NCBI GenBank assembly: GCA_964494345.1
Contig: CAZBSI010000005.1
Span: 139,408-203,407 of the forward strand
Reading direction: 5' to 3'
Length of the DNA stretch: 64,000 nucleotides
From: DTKD01 sp964494345
GTDB lineage: Bacteria > Armatimonadota > UBA5829
The position numbers and the translations under genes were made by a program. Of this stretch, positions 11,601 to 18,681 are shown piece by piece; positions within the stretch are counted from its first letter, which is position 1; every line of letters starts with the position of its first letter. The notes beneath the pieces were generated by a model, which saw only the letters and a list, made by a program, of their open reading frames with translations, was not told where the DNA came from and did no database searches.

Positions 11601-13964
11601 ACCACCCGCCGCAGATGGTTCGGTCGGGTTTTCTCTCTGCATAAAGTGAGGACGATAGTCTCCTGTGCCGTTCTGGTCCAAATAAAGCACGACGCCGGAG
11701 TTGCTGCCCGTTCCCCAAAGGTTCCAGTAGTCGTTAGCCTCATGCAGCCAGGGCAGAGGCTGCAAGCCGTCACGGTTGCGGTATCTGACTCTGAACACGA
11801 ACTGAGTCGAGCTGGAGCCATCGTCCGGGCGGCTGGAATTGACCTCGTCGTTTAGAGGTTCAATACTCAACGGATCAACATCCGTGTAAGAAGGCCGGGC
11901 TGCGTCGGATATAATCGACAACCAGTCCCTGTTGCCAGACACGCCGCCATGGTCAATCATTCCGCCATACTCGGAGTCGTGAACAGTAACAGTAACGTTG
12001 TCGCTGGTTTTGACCTCGTAAATTACGATGGCGCGTTCCTTAACGCACCGACCTACGGCAGTCAGCCAGCGCGTAGCCGGTACGCCGCTTGGCCCAGCTA
12101 CAAGATGGCCGTCATAATACATCGGGTGAGAGCGTGGGTCATATATCAGCCTGTTGTTCAAATCCGGCCGGTTCAGCGCCGTCTCGTTAAACGGCTGCTG
12201 ACTCGGATTAGACATATTCATACCTGCGCTGACAGCAACTCGGAAAATAGCGCCCTCTGACGGGCCATTCTCGTGGTGGCGCATGGGAACATTCCCGCCC
12301 AACCAAACCACATTTCCGCCTGGATATCTACCCCAATAGGTTATCCCGCCAGCAAAAGTCGGATATGGAAGCTCTTTGGTATCAATAACGAACTTCCCTC
12401 CGTCATAACCGCAGTTAGCGTCTTTAGAGCTGAACGCCCAGGCCGGATCTGAAGGTGCAATAGTAACGTTTGTCACTATCTCGACTTTTGTGCTCTGAGC
12501 AACTGTAAAGGTGTTTTTGCTCAGTCTGCGATATTCGACAAATACCTGCGCACCGGTAATAACCCTTTTAGCGTCCGCGTCTATTTCCAGGCTATCCTCC
12601 GGCAATGGAGTAGCTAGTCGGATAATACCCGACTTTGAGCAATAACCGATAGGTTTGTTACCGTTGCCCAAATAGTAGTTCGTGCCGGACTTATTTGCGT
12701 GTGTATAGACCCCATCGACTGCGTTGGAGGAGACCACTACATAGAATTCTCGACCAGCCCTTAGCTGCGTCAAAGGCGGCAGATGGGTAAAATACAGCCG
12801 TCCATACGGATTATCAGGCGACGGAGCCACATACCGCGGCCTCAGCGGAGCCAGCGGGTTTGCAGGATCATCAAGCGGATCGGCCAAATCGAAGTAGTTA
12901 GTGCCGTTCAAGACGTCTCGCTCGCTGCTGTATATACCCAGCACAGGACAGTCCTTCGGCTGAAGGTTCTTATCATTCAGGTTGCCGTTTCGGTTAGGGT
13001 CCAGTTTGAGAATCTCAGGGTTTATAAGCAGATACGGCGTATTGGTATCAGAAAGGGTGACCCTGTAGACCGTATACGGCATCGGAAGAGGGCTGGACTC
13101 GGTGATAACGTAGTTTGTCCCCGGAGCATAGTAGCTCACATAGACTCTATTGACAGCGGCCGGCAGCTTGCCGTCCTTTTCCATTATTTCTATAACGTTA
13201 TAGGAGGGCCAGCCAGCGTTATCATCGTCTTTCGGGAAAATCTCAGCGGCATTGCGAATACGCGCCTTCAGCCGGCTGGCCGCTGAGCGGCTGGCGGAAC
13301 TCCATACACCCACCAGCATCACCGGGACCTTCGAAGTAACAATTACGGCCGGGGTTGCAGGTCGGGAGGCCGCTCCGTCTCCGCCTTGCACTTCGTCCTT
13401 TTGAGGCACAATGCAAGCAGGAACTACACCACCCGCACCCGGAACAGGAACTTCCGGCTGCGTTGCGCTAATTGTTTCAAGTGATTCATAGTCAAGGCCG
13501 TGCTCATAAGCCGGATTGCCAGTGCCTTCAGGGTTTATCGGCACATCCACGGGGCTCGGCTGAACAGACACAAATCCAATCGGCTGGAAGGCCTCTTCAG
13601 GAAGAACCGCAGCAGGCTCAGCGAAGCCGACATATCCATCCGGCGGCGCCATCGCTGGCCACCATGTCAGAGAATCGGCCCACGCCGCGGGAATGAGCGT
13701 ACGCGAGGTTCCGATAGTGGCGCCCCATCTGGTGCCCGTCAACCCCAGATTGATGAGGCCCTCGGTACGACTGCCGCTTTCCAAAGTGGGCCAGATACCA
13801 TCCTCCTGCTGCCAGGTGGCTGCTATGTTCCATACCGAGTTGGCTGTTGCCGCCGTCGGCGAAGAGCTTAGCTTCAAAGCAGCAAACGCACCGCTACAGC
13901 CAGCAGCAAGCAGCCACAACGCAATAAAGAGTATTAAGATTAAACGCCCTTTACCGGACTTCAT
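2673..13964 (-). CDS. Giant secreted repeat protein (3763 aa)
   Basis: The largest gene in the window. The N-terminus has a signal peptide (KSGKGR, then a hydrophobic core) ending in AAGC or AFA-AL, so either a lipoprotein or an ordinary secreted protein is possible. The body alternates two repeat types. Type 1 (about 14 copies, near residues 340, 416, 1425, 1556, 1688, 1745, 1798, 1936, 2060, 2583, 2658, 2728, 3421 and 3598) follows LGVYT...TGTNYY...GD.SI.L...LP..T..VYV.Y. Type 2 (about 9 copies, near 711, 1025, 1175, 1302, 2155, 2281, 2801, 2908 and 3028) is Ig/cadherin-like with VKYTDxDN.PP and ends in HxYxFxASDG; its Asp-rich DxDN/DxDG turns suggest calcium binding. The last ~220 residues carry a GWNQVGN...GYWVRA module shared with the two upstream exoproteins. 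The start at 13964 follows AAGGA. No enzymatic motif seen. Probably a surface or adhesive protein (inference). Confidence 0.9.
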   Translation of the reverse strand: MKSGKGRLILILFIALWLLAAGCSGAFAALKLSSSPTAATANSVWNIAATWQQEDGIWPTLESGSRTEGLINLGLTGTRWGATIGTSRTLIPAAWADSLTWWPAMAPPDGYVGFAEPAAVLPEEAFQPIGFVSVQPSPVDVPINPEGTGNPAYEHGLDYESLETISATQPEVPVPGAGGVVPACIVPQKDEVQGGDGAASRPATPAVIVTSKVPVMLVGVWSSASRSAASRLKARIRNAAEIFPKDDDNAGWPSYNVIEIMEKDGKLPAAVNRVYVSYYAPGTNYVITESSPLPMPYTVYRVTLSDTNTPYLLINPEILKLDPNRNGNLNDKNLQPKDCPVLGIYSSERDVLNGTNYFDLADPLDDPANPLAPLRPRYVAPSPDNPYGRLYFTHLPPLTQLRAGREFYVVVSSNAVDGVYTHANKSGTNYYLGNGNKPIGYCSKSGIIRLATPLPEDSLEIDADAKRVITGAQVFVEYRRLSKNTFTVAQSTKVEIVTNVTIAPSDPAWAFSSKDANCGYDGGKFVIDTKELPYPTFAGGITYWGRYPGGNVVWLGGNVPMRHHENGPSEGAIFRVAVSAGMNMSNPSQQPFNETALNRPDLNNRLIYDPRSHPMYYDGHLVAGPSGVPATRWLTAVGRCVKERAIVIYEVKTSDNVTVTVHDSEYGGMIDHGGVSGNRDWLSIISDAARPSYTDVDPLSIEPLNDEVNSSRPDDGSSSTQFVFRVRYRNRDGLQPLPWLHEANDYWNLWGTGSNSGVVLYLDQNGTGDYRPHFMQRENPTEPSAAGGGGDVYIYRIIPHNTIGISGSQLGLKWPFQARTMMRPDGTYDDNELYQSLACGTYHYFFACSDDSLKFENGRFPFEYQNSRKMKPGDPLSKTGLQEWGQTGGYYSSTGLDPSAQRVVTNYPDVDRAKYRRYSSSGTTPYDSTIYVDRPVRAPGKFEAGRDYPYQYACDEHPRVSCELLMPSFDAMDVRYDDAKYGWGRFFGTLSPYRFAVNPLLPGSRGGGTVAQRAETSGSFSKDTNVFRILYKQIDNKPPISIQLWVNNASEKSGDTPQHTYKAYSMLPTPGQTVKDYRIGVWYEYTLQSGTANLPAGPHTYYFTAYDGEHKVRWPVRPDKFEYDNRGIFDWWHPTESLASDYAAEDYYDNDFAPGPYVNSAPKITNLSVTPSTGKEGTNFVFRATYSDADGQRVHSAKLVIEVNAAGDKRTFDMYVDPKYKLNPTADNSELYKTGVDYLLDTASLGNLALETGTRRFYVEFTDDWGRSDDPNDRRKGETTRAPEGWKSGPVISGNVAPTLSKGSVTSADGTANAATLWTFKVNYRDKDNDPPAMVKLFIGRLQVGDKTVPDSASKVKNVIWDAGNTMVPSDPSDTVYSDGADYYFQTRLGAPDAAVLERGNVTMNDTLNVTPVGVPSKDIAAVYGVFMEGDPTNTNFYAGTAKPFVSGDLSIRLGKALPNPPTGQVYMTYMPTSSAIQYYYAFTAHDGSQYATYASSSNDDLRSDAAGSFVLQDADRIDETHYVIRPLIAKQLVLADATNTIDPDPNRIGDIITILGLYTNENLTGTNYVTTPINYAGSTDAVTLGSTVPAGKVWLKVEADTPIIGPLAIEYPEPVGMLRDAEVFQNFATNPTPLLLTDQKNGFVSDVENPDGSFDHAVLLMDGVGMYEGRPSGRYVTPASPEDIASVEGVYWLDNPDQDHKYDNYYDPSLLDPPVVREGGVIVGPGAAPDKVVVMDPAEVFAVLGVYDNPEGLGVNYYQGVGFSENANKDVYQWQQAYVLDTSYVWPVNPMDIVSIKGVYRSMTATPAENLLQPDADGFPNTYNLLAHSGVDGEPVKLDAPLASDPLPSRLYIAYYPPGTPNELGQITLTRKLPEDVTTVYVKIWAKGFNPGDNHIKLTAKLPDVFTEATIVTRGQVKPSEAGKLDEIGEVTGVYVEGDPLNYYTGTLNPFKMGDRSIYLGSQLPETISAPVTIAYQPKDRNVTIKYSDIRYTHLFTGTAQQPLLTDFDEPAINPRMTTGGDWFFVSDGRYVDSINILGNSLDPVSGLARPIDGGVVGVWTSPDLSGINYFNPRRVNVYDDDPPELRLSTKLPAGTGQLFARAYQKGMYFIDRWNRTLRFDANSPVQPLDKIQVSYFFGQRMPKKLLPNSLPKLTEGKVTPLVGARSTQYIYSVKYTDIDGPNGQMPEYVRVVIDGVAYDMTPISTGTPLYNVGAVYTYKPSGSLAGGSHSYHFVASDGAAFAWFDKNGAHQAERGLPTLSIVDLEGPWVNDPPQLSNGAAAPNPATGGISTKDSVDYTVTLRDADNDQPYFYDPQRDPLSGIPISGAPRLWVDAAVNDDQAPPVTGSIVALEADPLETSRKRVMVVKITDAEGNLVDPNWTTDQFAGKLMQITNGDTWSDISSSPYLRVYLIQSNTYNKLTIATENLETDQLIVPKDPVTGASRLAQFRINGLLMSKVNPTDQNYALGIDYKITVPKLVVGAHKYHFTARTRETKPQWLLAMDEYLNKNPYSEMVRFPSVLDLNGPTVVSTTPSGNQKPVLSRIGSSTIYRGPRQQYATVLSPTRVQPSNYTALLSVTGVHVNANADAHLATEHQVDYFDATSTPNPPATGDPVKLGKNLPALSINDEIIQHGTVSDLLTVIPDVSSAIATVSAVYVGKDPRLTGTAHLPASPNLNGDGSITMAASLPIGTTDVYIKYKPTTATIATTANGTDNVPIPNVNAVAYVVGVYTAADVGFTSNLVDVSGWAPGASTVPLWGTPIASGTNLVVKYVPWPPVYVDYFSPEPMTAKAPIHGIFVAGEPLTFKVNYKDADGDPPTYHDGVQGYVQVVFSDTGRTSQLVPMGTGSSYISGMPFGVTLTDVPEGTHPYHFEASDGYEVTKYYGSGTSANPERVQVNYKPTLTNGSVDHTSGAASFTFTVKYTDRDNVAPAAGGFVKVILKHRTDPSVMITVPMTTLDLTPNYSVGVLYTGTVDVAKPDGSVNLPPGAYNTIFIAHDGIQDADTLAGPTVTRRDTNTAPVILNYEVRRLMPNGQLGPGTGKISDTFVYRAWYMDEDNDEPVYIAANGARQTALSLVIDEGLPTQKILPMTTGVTLPDYTLPEGVEFQARTTGRTLGTGNHTYSIRATDGDLPAVPASGLVAVKAGPILMLPYFKLELMGRDGEAITDRSIVGQEVLITGKMYFPYTIATEQPSDINNITIQVTKPDATAVSLNASLNNIRKDNDTNPKNWIGDIVVTYGGFVDPALITGKSLTLTASGQWVLNASWPGDSLYDGAQTDAEFDGHNDQVRVAVSGPSRTVAVVDPRNPQNSEPLADMITPPMLIGDKNPGAVFGWDRALAMRVVRWDPRSGQYYSYGQMGAVPELQPGDAVWIKPKLGNSGAPGSGYPAAEPLGNVYTLSATALLTDRVAMSVYASHILGVYTNAQKTGTNYYVHSAAISPFRAGDGQISLTSFLPVGTTQVWVSYVGTQSSVDEGWIALDNPSVAKEMVGGDPRYYHSQYRLVKVAAQAYPLKTGAGGSPILNTETRLPLLKSSTVQLTTGWNQVGNIFFNWKTGAQLATPAPDEPPAPQSGVGKASSGAIDQWKVIPVQPALIGKVLGVYLTSSLTGTNYYQPGMATQPYRRGDSSIRLTEPLPASTSSVYVKYELYPREDVGIPWNDLRVTYLGQTKSLADAAVAGWILGYAWRYDPIQRQYVKVAEAAGSERVLKAWSGYWVRAYVNCQLEIDPNTSFNGVFTGATKSMAVGAMNSGEAVEMPPPAPE

Positions 13965-14095
13965 AGTTCATCTTCCTTCCACACTCCATAACTGGAGCGC
14001 CTTCCACCAATCTACCCCCGCTGCAACCCGGCCATTGAATGCGCCGAATTCGCCATCTCCACGCCCGAACAAAAACACCCCTGCCGCCCAGTTTA

Positions 14096-16273
14096 TCACT
14101 GACCGCCCGGATTGGCCGTCACATCTCCGCCAGGAAGCACCGGCGGTCTGAACGTGAGGGTCAGTTGCGTCTTTTTGGCGTTGAGCCAATAGCCCAGCCA
14201 CGGGTTCAACAACGAACCTGTATCGCGAATAATGTCATAACCCTGCTTTGCAGGATTCCATGAATGCAGGGCTTTCTCGATCCAGCCCTTAGCTACTGCC
14301 TGTTCCAGAGTCACGGGGTCCTCTGTGCCTCGATGCACCAGAGTCTGACCCCAATATATTGGATAGACATACGGATTGCCAATCAGGTTCCATCCGACCT
14401 TAAGCGGAACGCTCTGCTCCACCGTCTGCTTGCCCATACCCAGCGATTCGCCGACAATAGCCGCATCCGATGACAGCGAGAAGAGCTGAGTCTCGTTCCA
14501 GTTCAGACCGGAAACGAATATCCAAAAAGCTCGGCCAGGCTTCAACTGATCCAGTGGCTTATACCGGCCTGCATCGAAGTACTGGGCGCCGAAAGTGCCC
14601 GGAATGAGTCCCAGAGGGTTACCTGTGGCCATAAAATATGGATTATTGAACAAAAACGGCACGTGCATTAACTGCCAACCGTAGTCAAAATGACCTCTCT
14701 TAGCCGCCGGAATATAAATCGGCCTCACCACAGTCTGCTGCCAGTATCTGCTGGCAGGGTCATTATCGACCACCGTCACATAAATCGGCAGCTCACCAAC
14801 ATAATCTCCCGTCGCCCGCACAGTCCACTGAATCGGTTCGGCTTCGGTATTTCTTTCGACTATTCCTTCCAGTCGCTGGGTAGCTTCGTTACCCGGCGTC
14901 GACACCAGCTCCAGGCCATCCGGCAGTGAAATAGAAGCTGTCACATCGAGCAGTTCATACGGCCCAGGCCTGTTGGACAAATTATAAACATACGCCTTAA
15001 CCGCAAACGTGGACGGCGAGTACTCCGGCGTATAAGGCAGAGGGTTCACGCTGTCATATTTAAGGCTCCTCGGAGCCTGTACGCTCAGCATAGCATCGTC
15101 TCGCCGAGCGTTTTTGCCGAGTTGATAAGTCCATTTGCTGGTAGCCGCGCCTATTCCGTAATAGGTTACGATAGTCCGAGTTGCGGACGGAGCCAGCATC
15201 TTCTGATCCCAGCACAACAGCCACGCCATATCGAGGATCTGATGGGCTTTGTCCGGTCGATAGTCCAGCGGCAGCCACAGGTCCTTATGGTAAAGGTCAT
15301 TGTGCTCACCAATCGCCACCATATCCGGCTTTGTGGCGTCTTCCAATCCAAGGACGTTTCGCGCAGAGACGCCCGGGTTGTATACCTGGTCATAGAACTC
15401 GACCCAGTTCGGAACCGCGGGATTGAGAGCATTCGTCTCGCTGTCTCTGCCGCCGAAGACCATCGCCTTTTGCTTGGCTACAGGCTGAGTTGCTCCTATG
15501 CCCGGTATAAACGCAAAGCCCTGATTTTCATACGGCCCATAATAGCCGCCGACATCGCTGCCTCGGTATATAGGCGCTCCCATCTCAACGTCGCCGTATT
15601 TCTCAAAGCCGATGTTCTCGGTGCTGGGACCCATATTTGTGATCTGATATTCGAACCGGACCATATCGCGAACCAGATCGACACGCATTTTTACATGAAC
15701 AGTGGAACCGTTACCCCCGGTGGTTCGCCACGTGCCTTCGATGTAAGGCCCGAACTCACCCGACGGATACAGCGTCGGAGTCATAACAGGCTGCCCGCCA
15801 CCGCGGACCAGCCACGAGCCGGAGGCTCCGTCACCAATCATCCGCATATCATCGCCAATACGCAGCTTCAGATAGCCGAAGTAGTGGCACGGCATAAAGC
15901 CCATAAAGTTCAACGGCATGTCGTCGTCTACGGGGCTCTCCGGATCGCCCTTCTTTGCGACAACTCCAAACCTGCCGGCCACACCCCAGTTGTGATCGTC
16001 AGGTGAAGGGACCTTATCACCCCTGAACCACTTATTTCCCCCAGAGTCAGCGTCGTTGCACACGGCTTTAGCCAAAACATTGCCCTGGATACCGAACCTG
16101 CACGCGATGTATTCGTTTTCCAAAGTAACATACAGCGGTGACGAGTCCGGGTCCGGCTTAAAAGACGGGTAATTTGCCGGCACAGTGAACTGCGCTAAGG
16201 CGACCCCTGCAGCCAACAGGGCAATTATCACACACAGCACACTCGATATTATCCACCGTTGATATATGTTCAT
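14096..16273 (-). CDS. Secreted protein of unknown function with C-terminal GWN/GYW module
   Basis: About 725 aa with a clear signal peptide (IISSVLCVIIALLAAGVALA, then QF). The first ~350 residues are rich in aromatic and acidic positions and look like a beta-sandwich of the carbohydrate-active type (VRFEYQITNMGPS resembles galactose-mutarotase-like folds), but I cannot assign a family. A CARDB/DUF11-like segment (YVYNLSNRPGPYELLDVTASISLPDGLELV) follows. The C-terminal ~200 residues form the two-part module shared with its neighbours: GRAFWIF, then GWNLIGNP near residue 626 and LGYWLN near 693. Start choice: AGGAG is 7 nt before the second of two adjacent ATGs. It is 32 bp downstream of the protease and in the same cluster. 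It may be a protease or export partner of the giant protein (inference). Confidence 0.85.
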   Translation of the reverse strand: MNIYQRWIISSVLCVIIALLAAGVALAQFTVPANYPSFKPDPDSSPLYVTLENEYIACRFGIQGNVLAKAVCNDADSGGNKWFRGDKVPSPDDHNWGVAGRFGVVAKKGDPESPVDDDMPLNFMGFMPCHYFGYLKLRIGDDMRMIGDGASGSWLVRGGGQPVMTPTLYPSGEFGPYIEGTWRTTGGNGSTVHVKMRVDLVRDMVRFEYQITNMGPSTENIGFEKYGDVEMGAPIYRGSDVGGYYGPYENQGFAFIPGIGATQPVAKQKAMVFGGRDSETNALNPAVPNWVEFYDQVYNPGVSARNVLGLEDATKPDMVAIGEHNDLYHKDLWLPLDYRPDKAHQILDMAWLLCWDQKMLAPSATRTIVTYYGIGAATSKWTYQLGKNARRDDAMLSVQAPRSLKYDSVNPLPYTPEYSPSTFAVKAYVYNLSNRPGPYELLDVTASISLPDGLELVSTPGNEATQRLEGIVERNTEAEPIQWTVRATGDYVGELPIYVTVVDNDPASRYWQQTVVRPIYIPAAKRGHFDYGWQLMHVPFLFNNPYFMATGNPLGLIPGTFGAQYFDAGRYKPLDQLKPGRAFWIFVSGLNWNETQLFSLSSDAAIVGESLGMGKQTVEQSVPLKVGWNLIGNPYVYPIYWGQTLVHRGTEDPVTLEQAVAKGWIEKALHSWNPAKQGYDIIRDTGSLLNPWLGYWLNAKKTQLTLTFRPPVLPGGDVTANPGGQ

Positions 16274-16305
16274 CATTATTCTCCTAACGTCCGCGTGCAT
16301 TCATG

Positions 16306-18642
16306 TCAATAGACCGTCATAACAAGCTGCTCGCTGGGGGATGTGCCCCCAACCAAAGCCCTGATCCAGTAGCCCTGGTATGGTCGCAGCGATTGGCTCT
16401 CAATTCTATAACCCACGCCGGATTCATACGCATAGAACGTAGTATCAACCCAACGCGGTCTAGACAATTGATCCTCCCGCAGAGTCCTGGTCTTACCTTG
16501 ATAGGTCAATTTGATAGCCGCCAGAGGAATCGGCCTGGTATACGGGCTGCCGATGATATTCCAGCCCTTATACAAGTACATACTAAAGCCTTGAGGGGCG
16601 TTCAGTTCCGTATAGGCAGTGCTGACATAAGCATCTCTCTGCAACGTCAGCCAGAAACCGGCGCCCGCAGGGAATTGCATATTTCTTGACTTGTCGTTAG
16701 CCAGAAAACCACCCGCCGTAGGAACCGTTGACCAGTTCGACAGAATCATATACGGATACAGCCACGTCATATCGTCGGGCCGCGGCACATTCTGATTCGG
16801 GTTCAAAAGCCCAGTGACATACGAGAAGTATCCGCCCTGCGGCGCCGACCACCGGTGCAACTGAGCCCGATCCACCGTTTGTAGTCGGAAGTCCAGAGGC
16901 TGCGAAGTGGCAGCATCTATAAGAATATCCGACGGCAGCGCGCTTACGGAAGTAGTGCCATCAGGATGGGTTGTCATTAATCCAAAGGGGAATGCACAAA
17001 GGTGTTGACCTGCGGGGATAACTCTGCCCGTAACCTCAAATACGCCCCAGTCGGAGGCTCGCTGGCCGCCCACCGTGGTTGTGGCCGCGACATATATCCA
17101 ATGCAACCCAGGACTCAACTGCCTGTTGGGCGCCACTTCGTTCCAACTAAACGATACAGCCGTGCCCGCCTGGTTGAGGAACCGGCTCAACGCTACTCCG
17201 GCAATCACAGGAGTCTCCAAACTCAGATTATCCGGTATTCCATCATGATTTGCATCCACATAATCGACATAAATCGCAATGCTGTCCGGCCTGATTCCGC
17301 GCACATTTAACTGCACGTCGGGGTTAGCGCTGACCGTGGAACCTTTGACAGGCTTGGTGATAAACACCGTTCCGCTCGATATGGCAGCGGCAACATCGAG
17401 TATACCGTTGCCGTATTTCTTTTTGTCCATTCCGGCTATGCGTCGGGCCGTGCTCTCAAGCCTTGACCGCACTTCATCAGCCGGCACCCCCGCACTCAAA
17501 AGCAGAGCGGCGGCGCCTGAAACGTGTGGGCACGCCATCGAGGTGCCGTCCTGCGCTTCATAGTCGAAAACAGGATTCCCCCCATTCCAACTGACAGAGG
17601 TGCTGTATATACCGGCATCACGACCGAAAAACACCTGATCTCCGCCAGGGGCGGTGATATCGACTTCATTTCCCGGCCCCCAACTGGAATACCATGTGGT
17701 ATTGTCGTTAGGACCGCAAGCCGCAACTGCTATGCACTCCGGAAAAGAGGCCGGCTCCCCGACGTATGGGTTTCCGCTAAATCCCGAATTTCCAGCCGAT
17801 GCGCAAAGGATGATTCCGGCAGAGGCCAATACTTCGATTTCCGCCTGAAGTTCAGCGTCGTGCAGGCCGTAGTCCTGGCCCCAGCTCATATTCACCACGT
17901 CCGCGCCCATTCGAAGAGCGTGATCCAACGAGAGGAGGGCGTTGTCCGTAGTGCCATTTCCTACATTATCCAAGAATCTGATGGGAAGTATCTTTACGCC
18001 ATCCCAGCAAACTCCAATTACTCCGACGTGGTTGTCGCCCTGCGCGGCGATTGTGCCCGCAACGTGCGTGCCGTGGCCGTCGAAGTCGCTGCTGGCATCG
18101 GCATCATTGTCTACAAAGTCGTAGCCCTTATCAGTCAGTACCCTTCCGGCCAGGTCAGGGTGATTGGCAACGCCTGAGTCGATGACCGCCACTGTTACCG
18201 AAGAGCTGCCCTTGTTGGTATCCCATGCCCTGGGCATATTGATTTTCTTGAGGCCCCAGAGTTTTTCATTGGTCCAGTATGGATCGTTTGGAACCGCATG
18301 CCTGCTATAGATGAAATTGGGAGCAAAACTCTTTATGACCCACGGCGAGGTCGCCACACGAGTATTGCGAATAGTGCCGCTGACCCCACTGTTGGCCGGC
18401 ACACCCATCCTCACTAGATAGGTATCCGGCAGTGGCAGCGCCTTTACGACCATTCCACCCAATTGGGCAATGGAGTCTGAGACCGACCTGACGCTCGCTC
18501 CCTTTTCCGCACGGATGATATACTCGTTTACGACATAAGGCGTCTTGACATCATCCGCGACGCACAGCGACTGAAGCCCGACAATTAACAGGCTCGCAAT
18601 CACCAGCCACGACCATATTGATCTGGATGTATTGATTTTCAT
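16306..18642 (-). CDS. Secreted subtilisin-like serine protease (S8)
   Basis: 778 aa with a signal peptide (residues 1-29), an I9-like propeptide region (about 35-115) and an S8 catalytic domain (about 125-420). The catalytic triad is complete: Asp155 in VAVIDSGV, His190 in DGHGTHVAG and Ser368 in DGTSMACPHVSG, with the oxyanion Asn285 in ASAGNSG. A linker domain containing a DANHDGIPDN-type calcium loop follows. Residues ~530-778 are the C-terminal module with GAGFWL, GWNIIGSP (~692) and QGYWIRA (~754), as in the two genes downstream. AGGAGGT lies 7 nt before the ATG. The gene is 39 bp after the CsgG-like gene and 32 bp before the 725-aa exoprotein, so an operon is likely. The enzyme should act outside the cell or in the periplasm; a role in maturing the neighbouring exoproteins is an inference. 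Confidence 0.95.
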   Translation of the reverse strand: MKINTSRSIWSWLVIASLLIVGLQSLCVADDVKTPYVVNEYIIRAEKGASVRSVSDSIAQLGGMVVKALPLPDTYLVRMGVPANSGVSGTIRNTRVATSPWVIKSFAPNFIYSRHAVPNDPYWTNEKLWGLKKINMPRAWDTNKGSSSVTVAVIDSGVANHPDLAGRVLTDKGYDFVDNDADASSDFDGHGTHVAGTIAAQGDNHVGVIGVCWDGVKILPIRFLDNVGNGTTDNALLSLDHALRMGADVVNMSWGQDYGLHDAELQAEIEVLASAGIILCASAGNSGFSGNPYVGEPASFPECIAVAACGPNDNTTWYSSWGPGNEVDITAPGGDQVFFGRDAGIYSTSVSWNGGNPVFDYEAQDGTSMACPHVSGAAALLLSAGVPADEVRSRLESTARRIAGMDKKKYGNGILDVAAAISSGTVFITKPVKGSTVSANPDVQLNVRGIRPDSIAIYVDYVDANHDGIPDNLSLETPVIAGVALSRFLNQAGTAVSFSWNEVAPNRQLSPGLHWIYVAATTTVGGQRASDWGVFEVTGRVIPAGQHLCAFPFGLMTTHPDGTTSVSALPSDILIDAATSQPLDFRLQTVDRAQLHRWSAPQGGYFSYVTGLLNPNQNVPRPDDMTWLYPYMILSNWSTVPTAGGFLANDKSRNMQFPAGAGFWLTLQRDAYVSTAYTELNAPQGFSMYLYKGWNIIGSPYTRPIPLAAIKLTYQGKTRTLREDQLSRPRWVDTTFYAYESGVGYRIESQSLRPYQGYWIRALVGGTSPSEQLVMTVY

Positions 18643-18681
18643 TTCTGAGACCTCCTGAATCCTCTGACCCTAGCTTAGTTC

